Shown in pieces: positions 37,794-48,372 of a stretch of DNA of 64,000 bases (positions are counted from its first letter, which is position 1; each line of letters begins with the position of its first letter). The DNA comes from Andreprevotia chitinilytica DSM 18519 (GTDB lineage Bacteria; Pseudomonadota; Gammaproteobacteria; Burkholderiales; Chitinibacteraceae). Location: contig NZ_JONM01000003.1 of assembly GCF_000711875.1 (NCBI RefSeq), positions 248,001 to 312,000 of the forward strand. The letters are read 5' to 3'. The translations under genes and the position numbers were made by a program. The notes under the pieces were generated by a model. The model was not told the DNA's origin, searched no databases, and saw only the letters and a program-made list of their open reading frames with translations.

Positions 37794-38765
37794 ATGGAAT
37801 CCGTGCTGTCCCCCGGCATCAGTGCCGTCACGCTGCCCCGTCGCAAGCGAATCCAACCGTGGAAATGGGCGCCGTATTTATTCATCAGCCCGTTTCTGCT
37901 CATCTTTGCCGTGTTCGGCGTGTTTCCACTGCTGTTTTCCGCCACCTTGTCGTTCGCGCAATGGGACCCGGCGGCCGGCTTTGGGGCGATCAAGTGGATC
38001 AGCTTCGATAACTACAAATTCGTACTGACCGATGCCTGGTTCTGGAAGTCATTGGGCAATACGGTGTACATCGCCATTGCCTCCGGGCTGCCGCAGCATC
38101 TGGTGGCGATTCCGTTCGCGGCGTTTCTCTGTACCGTGCTGCGGGCGCGCAATGTGGTGCTGGGCGCGTACTTCCTGCCATTCATTACCTCCAGCGTCGC
38201 CATCGCGCTGATCTTCAGCTCGCTGTTTTCCAAGGACTTCGGCGAGGTCAACAGCATCCTGATGGCCTTGCATGATCTGCCGCTGATTGGCGGGCTGTTC
38301 CCGGATCACAAGGTGGATTGGCTGCTCGATACCTCGCTGGTCAAACCCACGGTGAGCTTCGTAGTGTTCTGGCGCTATGTGGGCTGGAACACGGTGCTGT
38401 ATCTGGCGGCGATGCAGACCATCCCGGGCGAGTTGTATGAAGCGGCCACACTGGATGGCGCGAGCACCTGGCGCAAGTTCTGGCACATCACCCTGCCGAT
38501 GACGCGGCCGATGATGTTCTTCGCCGTATCGCTCACCCTCATCAACAACCTGCAGCTGTTTGAAGAGCCCTTCATCTTGCTGGGGGACAACGGCGGCACC
38601 GGGCAGGCCGGCATGACCACCGCCATGTACGTGTATCGCACCGCGTTCTATTTCAGTGATTTCGGCACTGCGTGTGCGATTTCCTGGGTGATGTTCGTAC
38701 TGATTGCGGTGTTGTCCTGGGGCAATCACAAGCTGTTCGCGCTGGCGTCCGGCGGGGAGGAATGA
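37794..38765 (+). CDS. Sugar ABC transporter permease 1 (MalF/UgpA type)
   Basis: 323 residues from ATG 37794, with GGAG upstream. The frame is open to 37653, but that part is non-coding in character. Six or so membrane helices are visible. The inner-membrane coupling loop reads EAATLDGASTWRKFWHITLPMTRP, the EAA-G-I-LP motif of binding-protein-dependent permeases. It would pair with the next gene to form the channel. Its stop overlaps the next start by 4 bases (ATGA), indicating coupled translation. Confidence 0.93.
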   Translation: MESVLSPGISAVTLPRRKRIQPWKWAPYLFISPFLLIFAVFGVFPLLFSATLSFAQWDPAAGFGAIKWISFDNYKFVLTDAWFWKSLGNTVYIAIASGLPQHLVAIPFAAFLCTVLRARNVVLGAYFLPFITSSVAIALIFSSLFSKDFGEVNSILMALHDLPLIGGLFPDHKVDWLLDTSLVKPTVSFVVFWRYVGWNTVLYLAAMQTIPGELYEAATLDGASTWRKFWHITLPMTRPMMFFAVSLTLINNLQLFEEPFILLGDNGGTGQAGMTTAMYVYRTAFYFSDFGTACAISWVMFVLIAVLSWGNHKLFALASGGEE

Positions 38766-39631
38766 CCATGACCCCAATCAAGCAATCCAAGCAATCCACG
38801 CAATTCAAGCAACCCTCACGCAGTCGCATGCTGGCGTGGCTCATCGTCGGCATGGGCGCGGTGCTGATGCTGGCGCCGTTCTACTTCACGTTCGTACTGG
38901 CCACCCAGCCGCGCGAGGCGATTTTCCATATCCCGCCGCCGATGTGGTTTGGTGAGTCGCTGCTGCACAACATCCGCCTGCTCACCGGCTTGATTCCGTT
39001 CTGGCACAACCTCGGCATGAGCCTGTACGTGGCGGTGATGACCACCGTGCTGGCGCTGTTCTTTTGCTCGATGGCCGGTTACGCCTTTGCCATGTACGAC
39101 TTCCGCTTCAAGAAAACGCTGTTTGCCATCGTGCTGGGCAGCATGTTGCTGCCACCGTTTCTGGGGCTGATCCCGACCTTCATGCTGATGAACTTCCTCG
39201 GCTGGCTGGATCAACCGCGTGCCTTGTACCTGCCGGCAGCGGCAGCGGCGTTCGGGATTTTCTTGATGCGCCAATACATCGGCTCCGCCGTGCCCAAGGA
39301 ATTGCTGGAAGCGGCGCGCATCGATGGCTGCGGCGAATTCCGCATCTATTGGAAGGTGGTGCTGCCACTGATCGGGCCGGCGCTGGGCACCTTGGGGCTG
39401 ATTACCTTCATCACCAGCTGGAACAGCTTTTTGCAGCCCCTGGTGATCATGCATTCGCCGGAGAACTTCACGCTGCCGGTGGCGCTGCGCAGCATCCAGA
39501 GCACCACCAATACCGACTGGGGTGCGGTGATGGCGGGGTCGGCCATTGCGGTCATGCCGCTGGTGATCCTGTTCGCCTTGTTCTCACGCCGTCTTATTTC
39601 CGGGCTGACTGCTGGGGCGGTCAAGGGCTAA
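38762..39631 (+). CDS. Sugar ABC transporter permease 2 (MalG/UgpE type)
   Basis: 289 residues from ATG 38762 (ATG 38768 also possible), overlapping the previous gene, with GGGAGG upstream. Membrane helices include AWLIVGMGAVLMLAPFYFTFVL and TVLALFFCSMAGYAFAMY. The EAA loop reads EAARIDGCGEFRIYWKVVLPLIGP. It completes the transmembrane pair of the importer; the ATPase is encoded two genes on. Confidence 0.93.
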   Translation: MTMTPIKQSKQSTQFKQPSRSRMLAWLIVGMGAVLMLAPFYFTFVLATQPREAIFHIPPPMWFGESLLHNIRLLTGLIPFWHNLGMSLYVAVMTTVLALFFCSMAGYAFAMYDFRFKKTLFAIVLGSMLLPPFLGLIPTFMLMNFLGWLDQPRALYLPAAAAAFGIFLMRQYIGSAVPKELLEAARIDGCGEFRIYWKVVLPLIGPALGTLGLITFITSWNSFLQPLVIMHSPENFTLPVALRSIQSTTNTDWGAVMAGSAIAVMPLVILFALFSRRLISGLTAGAVKG

Positions 39632-39636
39632 GCGCA

Positions 39637-39882
39637 TGTTCACGATCTTTACAAATTGCAGCAACCGCTGTTGTTCCCCCCTTTTTGAAGGGGGGCTAGG
39701 GGGGATTTCTGCGGCATCTCAAGTTGCCACGACGTCGAAATCCTCTGACTGAGCGAGTCAAAGACTCGCACGCGCACAATCCCCCTTTGCCGTACGAATC
39801 TTTGATTCGCACAGGCATAAAAGGGGGAAGTAACACCTTGAAACGCTTCGAGTACGCGGTTTCGCAAGATCGTAAACAGGCT
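39637..39882. repeat. Dispersed element, copy D, with internal insertions
   Basis: Ends TGTTCACGATCTT (39637-39649) and AAGATCGTAAACA (39866-39878) are inverted copies and resemble the ends of the 6185-6328 element. Inside is the copy A/C core, but its second half is interrupted by two short hairpin stretches, one around GAGCGAGTCAAAGACTCGC and one around CGAATCTTTGATTCG. It lies between the permease and GH1 genes and fills most of 39632-39948. Confidence 0.8.
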
Positions 39883-39948
39883 CTATGGGGCGGCTTGCCC
39901 CAGCATCACCCGCACTACGCGTTTAAAACCTAAAAAAATGGAGTTGTC

Positions 39949-41277
39949 ATGACGATTCAGCAAACTTTTCCCCGCGACTTTATCTGGGGCGTTGCGACCA
40001 GTGCCTTCCAGATCGAAGGCGCGGCTGCCGTGGATGGGCGTGGCCCGTCGATCTGGGACACCTTCTGCGCGCTTCCCGGCAAGATCATCGACGGCAGCGA
40101 TGGCGTCACGACATGCGATCACTATCACCGCTACCCGGAAGACGTCGCCATCATGGCCGGCCTGGGGGTGGATGCGTATCGGTTCTCCCTGTCCTGGTCA
40201 CGCGTTCAGCCGCGGGGCTATGGGGACTGGAATGAAGCGGGGTTTGATTTCTACGACCGTCTGCTGGGCGAGCTGGAAGCCGAAGGCATCCACGCCTATC
40301 TCACGCTGTATCACTGGGATTTGCCGCAGGCCTTGCAGGATCGCGGTGGCTGGGCCAATCGCGACACGGCATACCGCTTTGCCGAGTACGCCGCCGAAGT
40401 AGGGCGTCGCTTTGGGCATCGTCTGGCGGGCATCGCCACCCATAACGAGCCGTTCTGCACTGCCTTCATCGGCAATGAGGTTGGCCGTTTTGCACCGGGC
40501 TACCAAGACCCCGGCCTTGCGGCGCAAGTGGCGCATCACTTGCTGCTGTCGCATGGTCTGGCGGTCAAGGCCATGCGCGCGGCGGGCGTGACTGCGCCGC
40601 TGGGCATCGTGCTGAATCAATCCGATGCGGATGCCGCTACCGATAGCGCGGCCGATCGCGTGCAGGCGCAGCTGGAATACGAGCAGTTCACCGGCTGGTT
40701 CATGGACCCGCTGCTCAAAGGCCACTACCCACCGTTGGCGCTGGCGCATCTGGGCGACAACGCGCCGCAAGTGCAGGACGGCGACTTCGAGATCATCGGC
40801 CAGCCGCTCGATTTCCTCGGCGTGAACTACTACTTCCGCATCTGGGCCAGCACCAGCGACCCGCAAGTGCCGCGCCCGAATCCGCAAGGCCTCACCGACA
40901 TGGGCTGGGAAGTCTATGCCCAAGGGCTGAGCGATCTGCTGCTGCGCCTGCAGCGCGAATACGGCGCGGCGCTGCCGCCGATCTACATCACCGAAAACGG
41001 CATGGCCAATGCGGATCAGATTACCGACGGCGAGATTCACGATCCGCAGCGCATTGCCTTTCTGCACACCCATCTGACCGCGCTGGCCGATGCCATGCAG
41101 CACGGCGTGGATGTCCGCGGCTATTTCGAATGGAGCCTGCTGGACAACTTCGAATGGGATTCCGGTTTATCCAAGCGCTTCGGCATCGTGCATGTGGATT
41201 ACCAGACGCAAAAACGCACGCTCAAAGACAGTGCGTACTGGTATCGCGAATTCATCAGCCAGCAAAAGCGGGGCTGA
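39949..41277 (+). CDS. GH1 beta-glucosidase
   Basis: 442 residues with GGAG upstream. No signal peptide, so it acts in the cytoplasm on imported sugars. GH1 hallmarks: N-terminal [32 protein letters not shown], acid/base Glu167 in THNEP, NYYFR, nucleophile Glu349 in ITENGMA, and the C-terminal [13 protein letters not shown]. These fit retaining beta-glucosidases (possibly also beta-galactosidase or beta-fucosidase activity). It lies inside the transporter operon, one base before the ATPase gene, so it should cleave the transported beta-glycosides. Confidence 0.95.
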   Translation: MTIQQTFPRDFIWGVATSAFQIEGAAAVDGRGPSIWDTFCALPGKIIDGSDGVTTCDHYHRYPEDVAIMAGLGVDAYRFSLSWSRVQPRGYGDWNEAGFDFYDRLLGELEAEGIHAYLTLYHWDLPQALQDRGGWANRDTAYRFAEYAAEVGRRFGHRLAGIATHNEPFCTAFIGNEVGRFAPGYQDPGLAAQVAHHLLLSHGLAVKAMRAAGVTAPLGIVLNQSDADAATDSAADRVQAQLEYEQFTGWFMDPLLKGHYPPLALAHLGDNAPQVQDGDFEIIGQPLDFLGVNYYFRIWASTSDPQVPRPNPQGLTDMGWEVYAQGLSDLLLRLQREYGAALPPIYITENGMANADQITDGEIHDPQRIAFLHTHLTALADAMQHGVDVRGYFEWSLLDNFEWDSGLSKRFGIVHVDYQTQKRTLKDSAYWYREFISQQKRG

Positions 41278-41278
41278 G

Positions 41279-42370
41279 ATGGCGACGATCTCTCTGCGCA
41301 ATATCAACAAGACCTACGGCGACAATCCGCCAGTGATCGACGGCTTGAATCTGGATGTGCAAAAGGGCGAGTTCGTGGTGTTCGTCGGCCCATCCGGCTG
41401 CGGCAAATCCACCTTGCTGCGCATGATCGCCGGCCTGGAAGAAATCTCGGGCGGCGATCTGCATATCGATGGCGAGCGGGCCAACGATCTGCATCCGTCC
41501 GAGCGCGGTATTGCCATGGTGTTCCAGAACTACGCGCTGTATCCGCACATGACCGTGGGCGCGAACATGGGCTTCGCGCTCAAGCTCGCCGGCATGGACA
41601 AACGCCAGATCAACGAGGCGGTGGGGCGGGCCGCCGAGGTGCTGCACATTACCCATCTGCTGCACCGCAAGCCGGCCGCACTCTCTGGCGGGCAGCGCCA
41701 GCGCGTCGCCATCGGTCGCGCCATCGTGCGCCAGCCCAAGGTATTCCTGTTCGACGAACCCTTATCCAATCTGGACGCCTCGCTGCGCGTGCAGATGCGG
41801 ATCGAGTTGGCACGCCTGCATAGCGAACTTGGTACCACCATGGTTTACGTCACGCACGATCAAGTCGAGGCGATGACCTTGGGCAACCGGATCGCCGTGT
41901 TCAACCAGGGCAAGCTCGAACAGGTCGGCGCGCCGATCTCGCTGTACAAGGAACCGCGCAGCACCTTCGTCGCCGGCTTTCTTGGCTCCCCCAAGATGAA
42001 CTTCCTGGCCTGCCAGACCGTGGGCGAGGCGACCGACAGCCTGATGCTGAAAGTCGGCTCGACCCAAGGGCTGGCCTTGGCGCGCACCCCCGTGGCCGGC
42101 ATGCCGGCGGACGTCACCCTGGGCATCCGCCCCGAGCACGTGCGGCTGGTTTTACCCAGTGATGGGCTGCGGGCACGGGTCGAACTGGTGGAGAACCTGG
42201 GCGATACGCAATTGGTGCACGCGGCTTTGGCCGGCTGCAGCGAAGCGTTTTCGATCCGCCTGCCCGGCGACAGCGCTACGCCCAACGTGGGTGAAACAGT
42301 AGGCGTGCAGATTGATGCCTCGCGGGCCCTGCTGTTTGATCGTGGCGGGCGGGCTTTGGGGTTGGGGTGA
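41279..42370 (+). CDS. Sugar ABC transporter ATPase (MalK/UgpC type)
   Basis: 363 residues from ATG 41279, one base after the GH1 stop. Walker [11 protein letters not shown]-loop [11 protein letters not shown], signature [15 protein letters not shown], Walker [14 protein letters not shown] and switch His in VTHDQVEAM are intact. A C-terminal TOBE-type regulatory domain follows (about 235-363, [10 protein letters not shown]). It energises the two permeases encoded upstream. MalK/UgpC-type subunits sometimes serve several importers, so it may not be exclusive. It is the last gene of the transporter operon before a repeat region. Confidence 0.95.
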   Translation: MATISLRNINKTYGDNPPVIDGLNLDVQKGEFVVFVGPSGCGKSTLLRMIAGLEEISGGDLHIDGERANDLHPSERGIAMVFQNYALYPHMTVGANMGFALKLAGMDKRQINEAVGRAAEVLHITHLLHRKPAALSGGQRQRVAIGRAIVRQPKVFLFDEPLSNLDASLRVQMRIELARLHSELGTTMVYVTHDQVEAMTLGNRIAVFNQGKLEQVGAPISLYKEPRSTFVAGFLGSPKMNFLACQTVGEATDSLMLKVGSTQGLALARTPVAGMPADVTLGIRPEHVRLVLPSDGLRARVELVENLGDTQLVHAALAGCSEAFSIRLPGDSATPNVGETVGVQIDASRALLFDRGGRALGLG

Positions 42371-42390
42371 GGCCAAGGCATGGCGCGAAT

Positions 42391-42533
42391 TCTCCCCTCG
42401 CCCGCTTGCGGGAGAGGGGCCGGGGGTGAGGGTCGTGCCAGATGCTGCGACATTTGCAAGCACCTTCATCCTAACCCTCTCCCACCAGTAGCTGGGCAAG
42501 GCTAAAGCCTTGCACGCGAGGGAGAGGGGAGCA
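42391..42533. repeat. CTCCCCTCGCCCG-type repeat
   Basis: CTCCCCTCGCCCGCTTGCGG and GAGAGGGGCCGGGGGTGAGG form a hairpin block, followed after about 60 bases by CTAACCCTCTCCCACC and CGAGGGAGAGGGGAGC. The block is related to that at 2087-2128. It separates the ATPase gene from the GH2-like gene and may act as a terminator. Confidence 0.6.
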
Positions 42534-42653
42534 AAAACATGAACAAGCACGCAGTGAAGTTGCAGATACACAACCCGCGTCAACCCGCCGTCGATTTCAT
42601 TCAGTCCGACAGCACCGTTGCCGCTCAATCCGCAGTATGCAAAGGGGTCGTCC

Positions 42654-45600
42654 ATGAAACAGTACGGAACATGGAAGCGGTTCGGCATTTGCCTTGCCGC
42701 TATATCTGCGTTCGTCGGGCTGCAAGTACCCACCGCCCAGGCGGTGTCGCTCGCCCCGTCCGAGCGCGTCAAGATCAATCTCGGCGAAACGCCGTGGAAA
42801 TACCTCAAGGATCAGGACCCGGCCACGGCGATGGCCCCGTCTTTTGATGATTCAGGCTGGCTGTCGGTCGGCGTGCCGTATTCGGCCAACCAGCTCAACA
42901 CCTTCATCAACACCGAATCCGGTGGCGGGGAAGGGTTTCTGGACGGCACCAAGAACTGGTATCGCAAGCATTTCACGCTCGGCGCCCAATACGCCAACCG
43001 CAAGGTCATGGTCGAGTTCGAAGGCGCGCATACCGGCGTGCAGGTCTATATCAACGGCCATTTCATTCCCGGCACCAGCACGCTCAATCCGCAGGCCACG
43101 CACGTGGTCGGCTTCATTCCGTTCATGGTCGATCTCACGCCCTACGTGAAATTCGACGGCTCGGACAACGTACTGGCGGTGAAGGTCGCCAAGAACGACA
43201 CCTTCTTTGAATCGCCCGGCTTCTCTCAGGCGTTCCGCTTCGGTCAATCCGATGCCGGTCTGTTTCGCCCGGTCTACATGTACATCACGGACAAGGTGCA
43301 CATTCCGCAGAACGTCTACGCCGGCCAGAACACCTGGGGGACTTACGTAGCGACGGTCGCGGCCAGCGATGCATCCGCCACGATCCGGGTGCAGACGAAT
43401 GTGCTCAACGAAGGCACGGCCGCGCAGCCGGTGACGCTGACCACGCAGATTGTCGATGCCAACGGTAACGTGGTCGCCACCGCGCAAGACAACAAATCGG
43501 TCGCCGCCAATGTCACGCCGGGCCTGCATCCGCAGCTGTTCGATCAGACGCTCACGGTGACCAATCCGACGCTCTGGTATCCCAACAACAGCACCTACGG
43601 CAAGCCGTATATGTATCGCGTGTTCCATACCGTGAGCATCAACGGCGTGGTGGTGGATGCGGTCGAAAGCCCGCTCGGGATTCGCACGTTGACGTGGAAC
43701 AAGAGCTTCCCGCTCATCAACGGCAAGGCGCATTTCCTGTGGGGCGGCTCGGGTCGCTACGACTACCCGGCGCTGGGCACATCGGTGCCGGAAGAGCAGC
43801 AATGGCGAGACTTGAAGCTGATGGCAGCAGCGGGCGGTAGCCTGTGGCGGCCGGGGCATTCCACCTCCAGCCCGGAGTTCGTCGCGGCTGCTGATGCCTA
43901 CGGGATCATGATCGTGCAGCCGAGCGGCGATGGCGAAAACGGCTTTGCCGACGCCTGCACCGCACCGCCGTGCAACAAGCAGATTCTCAAGACCGAATTG
44001 CACCGCGACATGATCATCCGCGACCGCAGCCACCCGTCGATTCTGGCGTGGGAGGCTGATAACGGCGCAACGGATACGACATTTGCGCAAAGTTTGAAAG
44101 CGCTGTCGAAAGTCTGGGATCCGGTCGAAATGCGCGCGCAGGCCGACCGCACGCCCAATGCCGCCAATGGCGACATCCTCGGCTGCACGATGGAAGGGTG
44201 CGAGGTCCTGACCAAACAGATGTTCCCGAACAACCCGGCGTGGGGTTCTGAATACTGGGGCGCAGGTACGGCCCGCCAGGCTTGGGACTTTGAGCTCGCC
44301 TTCGCCGCGCCGTTTCTGGATAACTGGCGCAAGGGCGTAGCAGCGAATGCGTTCGGCATGGCGCAGTGGTATTTCGCGGATTCCCCCGGCGAAAGCAGCA
44401 CCTACGCCGAAGGCACCACCGGCCCCAATGTCCGCTCGCTGGGCGCATCGATGGTGGACATGAACCGGCTGCCCAAGCTGCTGTATTACGTTTACCAAGC
44501 GGCCTGGACGCCGTATTCGATCAAACCGGTGGTTGCGTTGGCCCACCATTGGAACCGCTCCGGCACCGTGCGGGTGAACGCGTTCAGCAACTGCCCCTCG
44601 GTGCGCTTGCTGGTCAACGGCGTGGCGCAGGGCAAGGATCAAGTGCCTAACCCGTGGAACTCCGATTCCAGCGCCGATCTGTCGCAGAACACCACCAAGA
44701 TGCCGTTCCAGGTGCATTGGGATGTGACCTGGGCCGCTGGCACCGTCACCGCGCAATGTCTGGATCAGTTCGGCGCTGTCGCTGCCACGGATCAGAAAGT
44801 CACCGCTGGCGTTGCCGACCATATCGTGCTGACGGTCGAACCGGCACTGGTCAAGCCGGATGGCTCGGCGTTTGCCGTCACAGCGAACGGTTCCGACGCG
44901 GCGTTTGTGCTGGCCAAAGTGGTCGATGCCCAAGGCAACGTTGTGCCGACCGCTGCCAACAACATCACCTTCGCAGTGAGCGGCCCGGCGACGTATCAGG
45001 GTGGTTCCGAGCAATATGTGACCACCGGCCAACCGCTGACCTACCACTCGCCGGGCGATCACGAACTGCAGGCGGAGGGCGGCTTGACCAAGATCGCCTT
45101 GCGTTCGCAATTCACCACCGGCCCGGTCACGGTGACGGCATCCAGCGCGGCATTGGGCACGGGCACCGTCACCTACACCATCCAGCCGATCGCGCATTCC
45201 ACGCCGGCTGCCGAAGCCCCGTCGATCATTGCGCAACCGATTGCCGTTGCCGTCACGGCCGGGCAATCCGCGCATTTCTCGGTCACGGCATCCGGGGCAG
45301 GGCCGCTGTCATTCCAGTGGCAAAAGAACGGGGTGGCGATTGCCGGTGCAACCAGTGCCACGTATGACACCCCGGCCACCACGCTGGCCGACAACGGCGC
45401 GACGTATCGCGTGGTGATCAGCAACAGCCTGGGCACTGTCACCTCCGGCGATGCAGCTATCTCGGTGGTGGCTGCAGCCGCGCCAACGATCCAGACCCAA
45501 CCGACTGCGGCCACCGTCGATGCCGGGCAGGCGGCGCACTTTGCCGTTACGGTCGCGGGCTCGCCGGTATTGCAATATCAGTGGCAAAAGAACGGCGTGG

Positions 45601-48107
45601 CGATTGCTGGCGCGACCAGCAGCAGCTACGACACCCCGGTACTGGGCACCGCTGACGATGGCGGCATGTATGCGGTGGTGGTCACCAATCCGGTCGGCTC
45701 GGTGACGTCGACTGCGGTTCGGTTGACGGTGAATGCTGCTCGTGCGCCGACCGTGACCACGCAGCCGACCAGCGTAGTGGCGATTCCGGGCCAACCGGCC
45801 AGCTTCACCGTGGTCGCGGCCGGCTCTGCGCCGTTCCATTACCAGTGGCTGAAAGATGGCGCCAATGTCGGCACCGATGCGCCGACGCTGACCATTGCTG
45901 CCGTGCAGAACAGCGATGCCGGTAACTACACGGTGGTGATCAGCAACGTCGCCGGCAACGTGACCAGCGCCGTCGCCAATCTGAAAATGGCCCCGCCGGG
46001 CGTCAACATGGCGCTGGGCAAGGTGGCGACCGCCAGCAGCTACGAAAACCAGCAAGGCAACCCGGCATCCAATGTGGTGGACGGCAATACCACCACCAAA
46101 TGGGGCTCGGCCTTTGTTGATCCGTCGTGGATCGAGATCGATCTGGGTGCGCCGCAAACCTTCAACCGCATCATCCTGCGCTGGGAAGCGGCCTATGCCG
46201 TGGCGTACCAGATTCAGGTCTCCAACGACCATGCGAACTGGTCAACGGTTTACACGCAGACCGCAGGCGTAGGCGGCATCGAAGACTTCAGCTTCAACAG
46301 CGCCACGGCGCGCTATGTGCGGATGTATGGCACCCAGCGCGGCACGCAGTACGGGTATTCGCTGTATGAGTTCGAGGTCTACAACGTTGCCAACTGCGGC
46401 GATGCCAACGAGCGCTATACCGTGCTGGATACAGCCAACGTCCGCGACAACCTGAGCCAGCTGAAGTGGCGGCGTGCGCAGTATTCCTACACCGATCAGG
46501 GGGCGCAGTTCACCCAGCCGATCGCGGCCGGTTATTGCGCCAGCCTGAGCATGCGCTTGCCCAGCAAGGACGAAGCCCTCGCCATCAGCGGCAGCAACGC
46601 GGCGTCTTGCGCGTTCCCGTCGCCGTGGAATACCTGGACCTCCACCAGCTATGAGCAAGACAGCACCTATGCCTACTGGGTCTCGTCGGCCGGCACCGCC
46701 AGCATGGGCGTCGCCACCAACTTCCCCGGCTGGGCGTTGTGCGTGCAAGGCACGGCTGTCGTCGCACCGACCATCACCACGCAACCGGTCAACCAGACGG
46801 TGAACGTGGGGCAATCGGCGCATTTCTCGGTGGTGGCAAGCGGTAGCGGCACGCTGAGTTACCAGTGGTTCAAGAACGGCAATCCGGTTGCGACGACCAC
46901 CGTGCCGGCCTATGACACACCAGCCACGGTGGCTGCCGATAACGGCGCTGTTTACAAGGTCACGGTCAGCAATGCCCAAGGCGCCAGCACAACCAGCAAC
47001 ACGGCCACGCTGACGGTATCGGGTACGGGGGGTGGAACGGTCGGCGTGAATCTGGCGCTGGGCAAGCCGGCCACAGCCAGCAGCTACGAGAACCCGACCG
47101 TGAATGCGGCTTCGATGGCATTCGATGGCGACAACACCACGCGCTGGTCCTCGGCCTTCGTCGATCCGGCCTGGATTGCGGTTGATCTGGGCACGGCGCA
47201 AACCTTCGACCACGTGGTGCTGCGCTGGGAAGCGGCTTATGGCAAGGCGTATCAGATCCAGGTGTCCAGCGATAACCAGAACTGGACGCCGGTCTATACG
47301 CAAACCGCTGGAGCAGGGGGTGTTGAAGACATTCACTTCACCGCGACAACGGCCCGCTACGTGCGCATGTATGGCACGGCCCGCGGTACGCAATACGGCT
47401 ACTCCTTGTACGAGTTCGGGGTGTATTCCTCGACCGCTACAACCGCACCGACCATTGCCACCCAACCCGCCAGTCAAAGCGTAGCCGCAGGGCAAGCGGC
47501 GACCTTCAGCGTGGCGGCCAGTGGTTCGGGTACCTTGACCTATCAATGGCGGAAGAACGGCGTGAACATCGCCGGTGCTACGGCGGCGAGCTATACCACC
47601 CCGGCCACGGTCGCCGCCGATAACGGCGCGGCATTCGTCGTGGTCGTTACCGATGCCAGCGGCGCGAGCACGACCAGCAACACGGCCGTTCTCACCGTGA
47701 CGGGTACGGCGGCGGTGAATCTGGCCTTGGGCAAGTCCGCCAAAGCCAGCGGCAACGAAAACCCGGCGTTCTCTCAACCGGCCTATGTAACCGATGGCGA
47801 TCTGACCACGCGCTGGTCATCCACGTTTGTCGATCCGTCCTGGGTTGAAATTGATCTGGGCTCGGTGCAGGCCATCAGCCGTGTAGTACTGCGCTGGGAG
47901 ACGGCCTACGCCAAGGCGTATCAGATTCAAGTCTCCAACGACGAGGTGAACTGGACGACCGCCTATACCCAGAATGCCGGGCAAGGCGGCGTCGAGAACG
48001 TCTCGTTCCCCAGCGTGACCGGTCGCTATGTGCGCATGTATGGCACCACCCGCGCCACGCAGTATGGCTACTCGCTGTATGAGTTCGAGGTGTATGCGGG
48101 GAGTTAG
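42654..48107 (+). CDS. Giant secreted GH2-like enzyme with Ig and F5/8C modules
   Basis: 1817 residues from ATG 42654 (AAGGGG upstream), signal peptide about 1-30 ending AQA. Residues 31-220 are a GH2 sugar-binding domain (NWYRKHFTLGAQYANRKVMVEFEGAHTGVQVYINGH), then Ig-like and TIM-barrel parts (to about 650). HPSILAWEADNGATD (about 460-475) stands where GH2 enzymes usually read N-E. AWGSEYWG (about 530) may carry the nucleophile Glu. After filler domains come Ig-like repeats at about 854, 941 and 1030, F5/8C (CBM32-type) at 1115-1245, a cysteine-bearing domain (1246-1367), Ig, F5/8C, Ig, F5/8C. The sequence does not fix the substrate; a beta-glycan is likely. It may feed the upstream transporter. 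Confidence 0.85.
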   Translation: MKQYGTWKRFGICLAAISAFVGLQVPTAQAVSLAPSERVKINLGETPWKYLKDQDPATAMAPSFDDSGWLSVGVPYSANQLNTFINTESGGGEGFLDGTKNWYRKHFTLGAQYANRKVMVEFEGAHTGVQVYINGHFIPGTSTLNPQATHVVGFIPFMVDLTPYVKFDGSDNVLAVKVAKNDTFFESPGFSQAFRFGQSDAGLFRPVYMYITDKVHIPQNVYAGQNTWGTYVATVAASDASATIRVQTNVLNEGTAAQPVTLTTQIVDANGNVVATAQDNKSVAANVTPGLHPQLFDQTLTVTNPTLWYPNNSTYGKPYMYRVFHTVSINGVVVDAVESPLGIRTLTWNKSFPLINGKAHFLWGGSGRYDYPALGTSVPEEQQWRDLKLMAAAGGSLWRPGHSTSSPEFVAAADAYGIMIVQPSGDGENGFADACTAPPCNKQILKTELHRDMIIRDRSHPSILAWEADNGATDTTFAQSLKALSKVWDPVEMRAQADRTPNAANGDILGCTMEGCEVLTKQMFPNNPAWGSEYWGAGTARQAWDFELAFAAPFLDNWRKGVAANAFGMAQWYFADSPGESSTYAEGTTGPNVRSLGASMVDMNRLPKLLYYVYQAAWTPYSIKPVVALAHHWNRSGTVRVNAFSNCPSVRLLVNGVAQGKDQVPNPWNSDSSADLSQNTTKMPFQVHWDVTWAAGTVTAQCLDQFGAVAATDQKVTAGVADHIVLTVEPALVKPDGSAFAVTANGSDAAFVLAKVVDAQGNVVPTAANNITFAVSGPATYQGGSEQYVTTGQPLTYHSPGDHELQAEGGLTKIALRSQFTTGPVTVTASSAALGTGTVTYTIQPIAHSTPAAEAPSIIAQPIAVAVTAGQSAHFSVTASGAGPLSFQWQKNGVAIAGATSATYDTPATTLADNGATYRVVISNSLGTVTSGDAAISVVAAAAPTIQTQPTAATVDAGQAAHFAVTVAGSPVLQYQWQKNGVAIAGATSSSYDTPVLGTADDGGMYAVVVTNPVGSVTSTAVRLTVNAARAPTVTTQPTSVVAIPGQPASFTVVAAGSAPFHYQWLKDGANVGTDAPTLTIAAVQNSDAGNYTVVISNVAGNVTSAVANLKMAPPGVNMALGKVATASSYENQQGNPASNVVDGNTTTKWGSAFVDPSWIEIDLGAPQTFNRIILRWEAAYAVAYQIQVSNDHANWSTVYTQTAGVGGIEDFSFNSATARYVRMYGTQRGTQYGYSLYEFEVYNVANCGDANERYTVLDTANVRDNLSQLKWRRAQYSYTDQGAQFTQPIAAGYCASLSMRLPSKDEALAISGSNAASCAFPSPWNTWTSTSYEQDSTYAYWVSSAGTASMGVATNFPGWALCVQGTAVVAPTITTQPVNQTVNVGQSAHFSVVASGSGTLSYQWFKNGNPVATTTVPAYDTPATVAADNGAVYKVTVSNAQGASTTSNTATLTVSGTGGGTVGVNLALGKPATASSYENPTVNAASMAFDGDNTTRWSSAFVDPAWIAVDLGTAQTFDHVVLRWEAAYGKAYQIQVSSDNQNWTPVYTQTAGAGGVEDIHFTATTARYVRMYGTARGTQYGYSLYEFGVYSSTATTAPTIATQPASQSVAAGQAATFSVAASGSGTLTYQWRKNGVNIAGATAASYTTPATVAADNGAAFVVVVTDASGASTTSNTAVLTVTGTAAVNLALGKSAKASGNENPAFSQPAYVTDGDLTTRWSSTFVDPSWVEIDLGSVQAISRVVLRWETAYAKAYQIQVSNDEVNWTTAYTQNAGQGGVENVSFPSVTGRYVRMYGTTRATQYGYSLYEFEVYAGS

Positions 48108-48146
48108 CCAGATCGGGCGCTAAAACCAGCGTTGCTGGAAAAAACG

Positions 48147-48193
48147 AGCCGGCCCGCGATGGCATTGGATGCATCGCGGGCCGGTTCTTTTTC
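48147..48193 (+). terminator. Strong rho-independent terminator
   Basis: CCGGCCCGCGATG (48149-48161) pairs with CATCGCGGGCCGG (48172-48184), followed by TTCTTTTT. It ends the GH2-like gene. Confidence 0.9.
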
Positions 48194-48372
48194 AACGGTT
48201 TGCCCGGTGAATAAAGCGTGGCAGGCAGGTTGGCCGATGGTGGCAGATTTTGCGCATAGGGACATGTCATTCGCATGGGCGAAGTCTCTGCGTATGATGC
48301 GCGGTGCCACGCAGGGAATTGCCGGCGCTGCCGGATTCCACGCTGAACCAACAATCGAGAGAGGGCGTACGC

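Noticed and set aside
42852-45275. 807-residue open frame opposite the GH2-like gene
   Set aside because: Arg/His-rich antisense shadow, no domain or ribosome site.
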